From assembly GCA_026225115.1 (NCBI GenBank), contig JAMFSE010000046.1:1-52777 (forward strand): DNA of 52,777 bases, given 5' to 3'. A program made the position numbers and the translations under genes. Positions 47,028 through 52,777 of the stretch are shown piece after piece (positions within the stretch are counted from its first letter, which is position 1; each line of letters starts with the position of its first letter). The stretch comes from Rhodovastum atsumiense. GTDB taxonomy: Bacteria; Pseudomonadota; Alphaproteobacteria; Acetobacterales; Acetobacteraceae. The notes beneath the pieces were generated by a model. That model saw only the letters and a program-made list of their open reading frames with translations, was not told the origin of the DNA and did not search any database.

Positions 47028-48947
47028 ATGAATCAGCCGATTACATCCCGGCTCGCCGCGCGGCTTGGCCTGAACATCCTATTGGACGGCGTGCTGGCGG
47101 CGCTTGCCGTGCTGGCGGCCGGCTGGCTGGCAAAACCGGCCTCGCCCTGGCCGCATCCCGAAGCACTGCCGCTGGCCGCCGCGGGAGCGATCTGGCTGAT
47201 CGGCGTGCCTTTCGGCCTGGCGCGGCTGCATTGGCGATTCACCGCGCTCCGCGACCTCTCGCGGATCGGCGGCGCGTCGATTTTGACGGCGATTTTGCTC
47301 ACCCTGCTGCTGATCGGCGCCGGAATGCGGCTGCCCTCCCCCAGCTATCCGCCGATCCTGGCCCTCTGCCTGATCGTGGCACTGACGACGCCGCGCCTGC
47401 TGTACCGGCTGGGGCGAGAGCCGGGCGGCGCAGGCGGCACGAATACGGCGAAAGCGATATTGGTCGGCACCGGCGAGACGGCGGAGCTGTTCATCAGCGC
47501 CTTGGCGCGCTCCGACACCGTGCCGTACCGGGTGGTTGGGCTGATGGCTTTGTCGCAGCGCCATGCCGGCCGGCGCATCCATGGGCACGACATCATCAGC
47601 TCCGTCGGGCAGGCGGAACCGGCACTGGCCCGGCTGCACAAGGCGAATGCGCTGCCGGATCTGTTCATCATCACCTCGCCGGAGCTGACCGGCGATCCGC
47701 TCGCCGGCTTGCTGCGGGCGGCCGAGCAATACGGCGTGCGGGTGCAGCGGACCCCGACATTGACCGCGCTGGCGCCCGCCAACCAGACATCGCTGCAATT
47801 GCAGCCGATCGCGATCGAGGATCTGCTCAACCGCCGCCAGGTGGTGCTGGACCGCGAGGGCATGGCCGGGCTTATCCGCGGCCGCCGGGTGCTGGTCACC
47901 GGTGCGGGCGGCAGCATCGGCTCGGAACTGGCGCGGCAGCTGGCCGGGCTGGCGCCGGCGGAAATCATGCTGCTGGACAATGGCGAGTTCGCGCTCTGGC
48001 AGATCGATCTGGAACTGGCCGAAACCTGGCCCGGAACCCGGCGGCGGGCGGTGATTGCCGATGTCCGCGACCGTGAACGCATCGCCGCCCTTTGCGACGA
48101 TTTCCGGCCGGAGCTGGTATTTCATGCCGCTGCCTTGAAGCATGTGCCGATCGTGGAAGCCAACCCGCTGGAAGGGCTGCTGACCAATGTGCTGGGTACC
48201 AAGGCCGTGGCGGATGCGGCGCAGGCCAGCGGTGCCGCGCTGATGGTGCTGATTTCAACCGACAAGGCGGTGAACCCAAGTTCCGTGATGGGGGCGACCA
48301 AGCGGCTGGCCGAGATGGTCTGCCAGGGGCTGGATATCGCGGCGCGCCATGGCGCCGCCGAGATGCGCTGCGTGACGGTACGCTTCGGCAATGTGCTGGG
48401 CTCGACCGGCTCGGTGGTGCCGCTGTTTCGCCGGCAATTGGCGCAAGGCGGACCGCTGACCGTGACCCACCCGGATATGCAGCGCTATTTCATGACCGTG
48501 CGCGAGGCGGTTGGCCTGGTGCTGCAGGCCTCCGTGGTCGGCAGCGGCGAGGCGGCGATCGAAGATGGCGGGATTTTTGTGCTGGACATGGGCGAGCCGG
48601 TGAAGATCATCGACCTTGCCTATCAGATGATCCGGCTGGCCGGGCTGCGTCCGGATATCGATGTGAAAGTGGAATTCACCGGGCTGCGGCCTGGCGAAAA
48701 ACTCTTCGAGGAACTGTTTCACGGCAGCGAGGCCCCCGCGCCCACCGAACATGCGGGATTGCTGATGGCGAGCCCGCGCACCGCCGACCGGCGGGTCGTC
48801 AACCATGCAATCCAGGAAATCGCCCTGGCCGCCGCGCATGGGGATGCCGCCGGGGCCTTGTCCATCCTGGCCCGGATGGTGCCGGAATTTGTCCATAACG
48901 TGGATGGCGGCGAGCCGGGTCTCGCGATTTCCGCGGCGGCGCGGTAA
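47028..48947 (+). CDS. UDP-sugar 4,6-dehydratase/epimerase, WbpM/CapD type
   Basis: A membrane nucleotide-sugar dehydratase of about 639 residues that generates UDP-4-keto-6-deoxy amino sugars for polysaccharides. Four hydrophobic segments (about 1-130) anchor it, an intermediate Rossmann-like domain follows (about 145-275), and the catalytic SDR domain (about 285-580) has VLVTGAGGSIGSELARQL and STDKAVNPSSVMGATKR. The usual catalytic Tyr is Met (the SMK form of WbpM). The start is ATG 47028 (GGGGGGA upstream); ATG 47013 is in frame but less well placed. A DegT aminotransferase follows 10 nt after the stop. Confidence 0.93.
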   Translation: MNQPITSRLAARLGLNILLDGVLAALAVLAAGWLAKPASPWPHPEALPLAAAGAIWLIGVPFGLARLHWRFTALRDLSRIGGASILTAILLTLLLIGAGMRLPSPSYPPILALCLIVALTTPRLLYRLGREPGGAGGTNTAKAILVGTGETAELFISALARSDTVPYRVVGLMALSQRHAGRRIHGHDIISSVGQAEPALARLHKANALPDLFIITSPELTGDPLAGLLRAAEQYGVRVQRTPTLTALAPANQTSLQLQPIAIEDLLNRRQVVLDREGMAGLIRGRRVLVTGAGGSIGSELARQLAGLAPAEIMLLDNGEFALWQIDLELAETWPGTRRRAVIADVRDRERIAALCDDFRPELVFHAAALKHVPIVEANPLEGLLTNVLGTKAVADAAQASGAALMVLISTDKAVNPSSVMGATKRLAEMVCQGLDIAARHGAAEMRCVTVRFGNVLGSTGSVVPLFRRQLAQGGPLTVTHPDMQRYFMTVREAVGLVLQASVVGSGEAAIEDGGIFVLDMGEPVKIIDLAYQMIRLAGLRPDIDVKVEFTGLRPGEKLFEELFHGSEAPAPTEHAGLLMASPRTADRRVVNHAIQEIALAAAHGDAAGALSILARMVPEFVHNVDGGEPGLAISAAAR

Positions 48948-48957
48948 TCAGTCCGCC

Positions 48958-50106
48958 ATGAATGCTCCGAATATCGCGCCGATCCCGTTTCTCGACCTGA
49001 AATCGCAGCAGGCCCGGATCGGCCCGGCTTTGCGGGCGCGGCTGGATGCCGTGCTGGCGCATGGCCAGTATATTCTGGGGCCGGAGGTAGCCGAGCTGGA
49101 AGCCAGGCTCGCGGCCTTCTGCGGGGCGGCGCATTGCGTGACGGTGAGTTCCGGCACGGACGCGCTGCAGATTGCGCTGATGGCCGAGGGGATCGGCGTT
49201 GGCGATGCGGTTTTTCTCCCCGCTTTCACCTATACCGCGACCGCCGAGGTGCCGCTGCTGCTGGGCGCGACGCCGGTTTTCGTCGATGTCGATCCGCGGA
49301 CATTCCAGCTCGATCTTGGTAATCTGCGCCAACGCATCGCGGATGTTAAGAAAGCCGGACGGCTGCGGCCGCGCGCGATCATCGGCGTGGATCTGTTCGG
49401 CCAGCCCGCCGATTGGCCGGGGTTGCAGGCGATTGCCGCGGCGGAAAATCTTTTCACGCTGGATGACTGCGCGCAGAGCTTTGGCGCAATGCTGGGCGGT
49501 AAGCGGCTTGGCAGCGCGGCGGATGCCACCGCCACCAGCTTCTTTCCCTCCAAACCGCTGGGCGCCTACGGCGATGGCGGCGCGTTGTTCACGGAATCCC
49601 CTGCCCGCGCCGCTCTGTACCGCTCGCTCCGCACGCATGGCGAGGGCACCACGCGCTACGAGGTTGAGCGCATCGGCATGAACGGCAGGCTGGATACCAT
49701 GCAGGCCGCGGTACTGCTCGCCAAGCTCGACGTGTTCGAAGCGGAGATCGCGCAGCGCGAGGCGATTGCCGCGATCTATGACGCCGAACTGGCGGATGTT
49801 TTGGAAACCCCGGCCCGGGTGCCGGATAGTTCCAGCGCCTGGGCGGTGTACGCGGTGCTGCTGCCAAATGCCGCCGCCCGCGAGACCGCGCAGGCGGCGC
49901 TGAAGGCGGCCGGCATTGCCAGCGCCGTCTATTATCCGCGCCCATTGCACCGGCAGCCCGCCTACGCGGCCTGCCATGACGGCGCATCCCTCCCGGTATC
50001 CGAAACCCTGGGCGATCGCATCATGGCGCTGCCGATCCACCCGGATTTAACGCATGCGCAGGTGCGCCGCGTGACCCAGACCCTGCACGCGGCTCTGGCG
50101 GGCTGA
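48958..50106 (+). CDS. DegT/DnrJ/EryC1/StrS sugar aminotransferase
   Basis: A 382-residue PLP enzyme that aminates a 4- or 3-keto nucleotide sugar. It has IPFLDLKSQQARI, SSGTDALQIAL (PLP phosphate site), FLPAFTYTATAEV, LDDCAQSFGA, and the PLP-lysine in FFPSKPLGAYGDGGAL. Start ATG 48958 lies 10 nt after the dehydratase stop, so the two probably form one pathway (bacillosamine- or QuiNAc-like sugar; inferred). The stop is 3 nt before the next gene. Confidence 0.94.
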   Translation: MNAPNIAPIPFLDLKSQQARIGPALRARLDAVLAHGQYILGPEVAELEARLAAFCGAAHCVTVSSGTDALQIALMAEGIGVGDAVFLPAFTYTATAEVPLLLGATPVFVDVDPRTFQLDLGNLRQRIADVKKAGRLRPRAIIGVDLFGQPADWPGLQAIAAAENLFTLDDCAQSFGAMLGGKRLGSAADATATSFFPSKPLGAYGDGGALFTESPARAALYRSLRTHGEGTTRYEVERIGMNGRLDTMQAAVLLAKLDVFEAEIAQREAIAAIYDAELADVLETPARVPDSSSAWAVYAVLLPNAAARETAQAALKAAGIASAVYYPRPLHRQPAYAACHDGASLPVSETLGDRIMALPIHPDLTHAQVRRVTQTLHAALAG

Positions 50107-50109
50107 GCC

Positions 50110-51060
50110 ATGCCACGCGGCGATCTTTTCCCCGAAATCGGCCCGTTCGAGACCGGCTATCTGCCGCTTTCCGACGGCCATGTGATGTATTGGGAGCAGG
50201 TCGGCAACCCGAACGGCAAGCCGGTGTTGTTCCTGCACGGCGGACCGGGTGCCGGTGCGGGCGCGGTGCATCGGCGGTTTTTCGATCCCGCTTTCTGGCG
50301 GGTGATTATTTTCGACCAGCGCGGCGCCGGCCGCTCCCGGCCGCTCGGCAGCCTGGCCGCGAACACCACGCCGGATCTGGTGGCCGATATCGAGGTGCTG
50401 CGGAAATTTCTCGGCATCGAGCGGCTTTTGCTGTTCGGCGGATCCTGGGGATCGACCCTGGCTCTGGCCTATGCGCAGTCGCACCCCGAGGCAGTGATCG
50501 GCGCGGTGCTGCGCGGCATTTTCCTCGGCCGGCCGGAAGAGGTGGAATGGTTTCTCTACGGACTGGCGCGGGTTTTTCCGGATGCGCATGCCGCCTTCAG
50601 CCAGTTTCTGCCGGAATCCGAACGGCATGATCTGCTGGCCAATTACCTGCTGCGCCTGACCAACCCCAACCCGGAAATTCACGGGCCCGCCGCCCGCGCC
50701 TGGAGCGTCTATGAGGGCTCCTGCTCGACGCTGCTGCCAAGCATCGAAGCTGTATCGGCCTTTGCCCAGGACCGCAGCGCCATTGGTCTCGCGCGGATCG
50801 AAGCGCATTATTTCGCCAACAATCTGTTTCTGCCGGCCGGCGGATTGCTGAGCCATATGGAGAAATTGCAGAAAATTCCGGGCGAAATCGTCCAGGGCCG
50901 CTACGACATGATCTGCCCGGCGCAATCGGCCTTCGAACTCGCAGCCGCCTGGCCGGGCGCCAGACTGACCTTGGTGCCCGACGCCGGCCATTCGGCACTG
51001 GAACCCGGCGTGCGAACGGCGCTGATTGCCGCATTGGAGCGATGCCGCGCCTTGACTTAA
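50110..51060 (+). CDS. pip: Proline iminopeptidase
   Basis: A 316-residue alpha/beta hydrolase releasing N-terminal proline from peptides. Motifs: FLHGGPGAGAG (oxyanion hole), the DQRGAGRSRPLG signature, nucleophile Ser in LLFGGSWGSTLAL, the acidic Asp in QGRYDMICP, and the catalytic His in PDAGHSALEPG. It begins 3 nt after the aminotransferase stop, hence likely co-transcribed, though no functional link is evident. Confidence 0.95.
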   Translation: MPRGDLFPEIGPFETGYLPLSDGHVMYWEQVGNPNGKPVLFLHGGPGAGAGAVHRRFFDPAFWRVIIFDQRGAGRSRPLGSLAANTTPDLVADIEVLRKFLGIERLLLFGGSWGSTLALAYAQSHPEAVIGAVLRGIFLGRPEEVEWFLYGLARVFPDAHAAFSQFLPESERHDLLANYLLRLTNPNPEIHGPAARAWSVYEGSCSTLLPSIEAVSAFAQDRSAIGLARIEAHYFANNLFLPAGGLLSHMEKLQKIPGEIVQGRYDMICPAQSAFELAAAWPGARLTLVPDAGHSALEPGVRTALIAALERCRALT

Positions 51061-51117
51061 CCGTAATTTCTGTGACCAATCGATGACCAAAATAAACCAC
51101 TTGCACCGAGGGAAGGC

Positions 51118-52110
51118 ATGACGCTCACCAGACGTGGCTTGCTGGCATCTTCGCTGGCCCTCCCGGCGCGGCGCGCACTGGCCACGACGACGCAGATTGC
51201 CGCCCCACCTTGGCCAACAGCACTGTTGATGGCGACCGGCCGGCCCGGCGGCGCCTATGCGGTCTATGGCCCGGCCTGGGGCAAGCTCGCCCAGCAATCG
51301 AGCGGCGTTGCCATTGCCTATGTGGCCTCCGGAGGTTCTGCCGCCGATATTCTGCTGATCGAGCAAGGCGCCGCGCAATTGGGAATGACCACCGTTACCG
51401 TCGCCGATCAGGCACGCTCCGGCAGCGGCGCCTGGACCGCCGGGGTTAAATTCAATTCCTTCCGCGCTTTGTTCCCGATTTTTCCGGCGATCCTGCAAAT
51501 CATCGCAAAACCTGGCAGCGGCATCAAATCGCTCAGCGACCTTGCAAACCGCCCTATCGGCATAGGGCCGGATGGCGGCAGCGGCTCCGCGGCGGTGCCC
51601 GGCATTCTCGCTGATCTCGGCATCCATCCATCGCACAGCGTCACCGGCGATTACCTGCCGCAAATTTCGCAAATGCTTTCCGGCACTCTGGATGCCTGCG
51701 CCTTTATCGGCGCGCCGCCGATGCCGGCCATCCAACTGACAGCGCAGCAACACGCCCTCGGCTTTATCGGCTTTACGCCGGAGGAAACCGCAATTGTCGC
51801 GAAAAACGCATCTGGGATGACCGGCATGGTGATCGCCGCCGGAACATTTCAAAATCAGACGGCCCCCGTCGCCAGCGTCGGCACGGCGAATTTCGCCATC
51901 GGCGCAGCGTCACTTCCGGACACGCTGGTAACCGCGCTGACTTTGGCCGCATTGCGCAACCGCCAGGAATTGGCGGCGCTGGTGCCGGCGGTGGAGGCGA
52001 CGCCACTGCCGCAGTTGATCGGGCAGGGAAATATGTCGTTCCATCCAGGTGCCGCCGTGGCGCTGCGCCGGTTTGGCATGGACGTGCCTGCAAAGTTTAT
52101 CGAAGGCTAA
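51118..52110 (+). CDS. TAXI-family TRAP transporter solute-binding protein
   Basis: A 330-residue periplasmic binding protein. A Tat-like signal (TRRGLLASSLALPARRALA) is followed by the TAXI fold: MATGRPGGAYAVYGPAWGKLA, VASGGSAADILLIEQGAAQLG and KSLSDLANRPIGIGPDGGSGSA. TAXI proteins deliver C4-dicarboxylates or related acids to a fused DctQM-type permease, which is not in this window, so ligand and partner are unknown. Start ATG 51118 has GGAAGG just upstream. Confidence 0.88.
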   Translation: MTLTRRGLLASSLALPARRALATTTQIAAPPWPTALLMATGRPGGAYAVYGPAWGKLAQQSSGVAIAYVASGGSAADILLIEQGAAQLGMTTVTVADQARSGSGAWTAGVKFNSFRALFPIFPAILQIIAKPGSGIKSLSDLANRPIGIGPDGGSGSAAVPGILADLGIHPSHSVTGDYLPQISQMLSGTLDACAFIGAPPMPAIQLTAQQHALGFIGFTPEETAIVAKNASGMTGMVIAAGTFQNQTAPVASVGTANFAIGAASLPDTLVTALTLAALRNRQELAALVPAVEATPLPQLIGQGNMSFHPGAAVALRRFGMDVPAKFIEG

Positions 52111-52123
52111 GTCAAGGACAGTT

Positions 52124-52160
52124 AAGCAGTTCTTTTTTGAAAAAAAGAACCAAAAAACTT
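52124..52160. repeat. Stop-proximal repeat, copy F (one arm)
   Basis: A single GTTC/GAAC-type arm, AAGCAGTTCTTTTTTG followed by a run ending CAAAAAACTT, 14 nt after the TAXI gene stop. No second arm is found before the next gene. The following 85 nt hold no evident feature. Confidence 0.75.
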
Positions 52161-52245
52161 TTATCACTCTGTTCCATGGATGGCAGGAATTGCGCTGCGC
52201 CGCATACCCAATCGCTCAAATCATATCTACCGGTAATTTGTAGTC

Positions 52246-52677
52246 GTGTTTAAGTATCTCCTCATTACTTTAGGTCTCTTTTTCCCTATTACGGCAATTG
52301 CACAGCCGACCACCGGTCAGCCCCCTGACTCCGTGGCCGAGGCTGCGGCGCGATTTTTTATTGATGCTTGCATCCTACATGCCTCAACTTTTGACCAATT
52401 CCAGAAATGGGGAAAAGATAGCCATTTAGGACACCCGGCGCATGTGCCCCATGGGTTTGACGCCGAATATCTTTTTACCAATTCTTTAAAATTTGAAGTT
52501 TGGTTGAATCCTCCATATTGTTTTGTTGAGGTTCCGCGGGCGGATAATCGTCATGTAGCCGAATACTTGTTGCAGGATTTGAGCGAAATGCGCGCAAGGT
52601 TTTCGCCTATGTGGAACACGGCAAAACTTGGGCAGGATTTTCATCAGTCGGGGGAATTGGGATGGCGAACTTCCTGA
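52246..52677 (+). CDS. Hypothetical exported protein, possibly frameshifted
   Basis: 143 residues; not a family I recognise. A signal peptide (MFKYLLITLGLFFPITAIAQ) suggests periplasmic location. Base composition is clearly lower in GC than its neighbours, suggesting recent acquisition. The start is GTG 52246 with no good ribosome binding site. The reading frame ends at 52677 just after a run of five G (52650-52654); removing one G would continue it as GNWDGELPDTV ... DTNSTNF to a stop at 52744. It could be a frameshifted gene. Confidence 0.55.
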   Translation: MFKYLLITLGLFFPITAIAQPTTGQPPDSVAEAAARFFIDACILHASTFDQFQKWGKDSHLGHPAHVPHGFDAEYLFTNSLKFEVWLNPPYCFVEVPRADNRHVAEYLLQDLSEMRARFSPMWNTAKLGQDFHQSGELGWRTS

Positions 52678-52764
52678 TACGGTACCAGAAATATCGAGCC
52701 TCGGGATATCAGTCTTTCTGGATACCAACAGCACTAACTTTTAGGATGGGCGGAGGAGCTAGAT

Positions 52765-52777
52765 AAGATGGATTGCC
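52765..52777. repeat. Start of another CGTCATTGCGAG-family repeat at the window edge
   Basis: AAGATGGATTGCC matches, over 13 nt, the reverse complement of the inner left arm of the repeat at 34233-34328. The rest lies beyond the window. Confidence 0.5.

Overview
The window is a GC-rich alphaproteobacterial chromosome segment, most likely from the Acetobacteraceae (acetic-acid or acidophilic bacteria). The assignment is an inference from gene content and order: anmK divergent from tyrS; argH-lptM-lysA-TIGR02302 as one overlapping block; a GapR-type DUF2312 gene beside DUF1244; NDUFA12-mlaD-DUF2155; glycerate kinase followed by pyruvate kinase; rarA-pseudouridine synthase; an alcohol-dehydrogenase-like triheme cytochrome c; and a relative of the alphaproteobacterial B12-dependent ribonucleotide reductase. 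It is mostly core chromosome. I see no prophage, transposase, CRISPR array, toxin-antitoxin pair or known defence locus.

Layout. 1-9.7 kb: PAS sensor kinase, anmK/tyrS, a large transglutaminase-DUF2126 protein and a COG2509-type flavoprotein. 9.7-15.5 kb: the argH-lptM-lysA-TIGR02302 block, in which each junction is a 4-nt ATGA overlap, with a divergent tlpA-like gene whose start overlaps that of argH. 15.6-22.5 kb: MDR oxidoreductase, gapR, DUF1244, glycerate kinase plus pyruvate kinase, a His-rich lipoprotein and a diguanylate cyclase. 22.7-31.7 kb: LLM flavoprotein, two small stress-type genes (entericidin, CsbD), ruvX, the gatCAB operon, a dehydrogenase/esterase pair, an NTF2-like protein, a GGCT-like protein and lipB. 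31.7-41.9 kb: tRNA-Leu(GAG), the malic enzyme-PTA hybrid, lpxB, triheme cytochrome c, pseudouridine synthase, rarA, an aminoglycoside-phosphotransferase-fold kinase, a small membrane protein and an SDR. 41.9-52.8 kb: an OmpA-like porin, the envelope/complex I block DUF2155-mlaD-NDUFA12, an NrdJ-like pseudoenzyme with RidA, a nucleotide-sugar dehydratase and aminotransferase, proline iminopeptidase, a TAXI binding protein, and a low-GC open frame that looks frameshifted.

The most distinctive non-coding signal is a family of intergenic palindromes (copies at 40, 7921, 15463, 24227, 35541 and 52124). Each sits about 2-14 nt from a stop codon. A full copy has two arms, and each arm folds as its own A/T-rich hairpin closed by either GTTC/GAAC or CTTC/GAAG. 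The arms flank a variable but also palindromic centre. They look like mobile or duplicated bidirectional terminators. A second, unrelated palindromic repeat lies between maeB and lpxB, and 13 nt of another copy end the window.

The other leading observations are the NrdJ-like protein at 45003, which keeps recognisable N-terminal, middle and TSCPD-like C-terminal parts of a B12-dependent ribonucleotide reductase but has a single cysteine, and an in-frame expansion of three 24-bp units inside a conserved loop of glycerate kinase. Start codons were revised from the longest open frame wherever a ribosome binding site, gene overlap or family N-terminus supported another choice.
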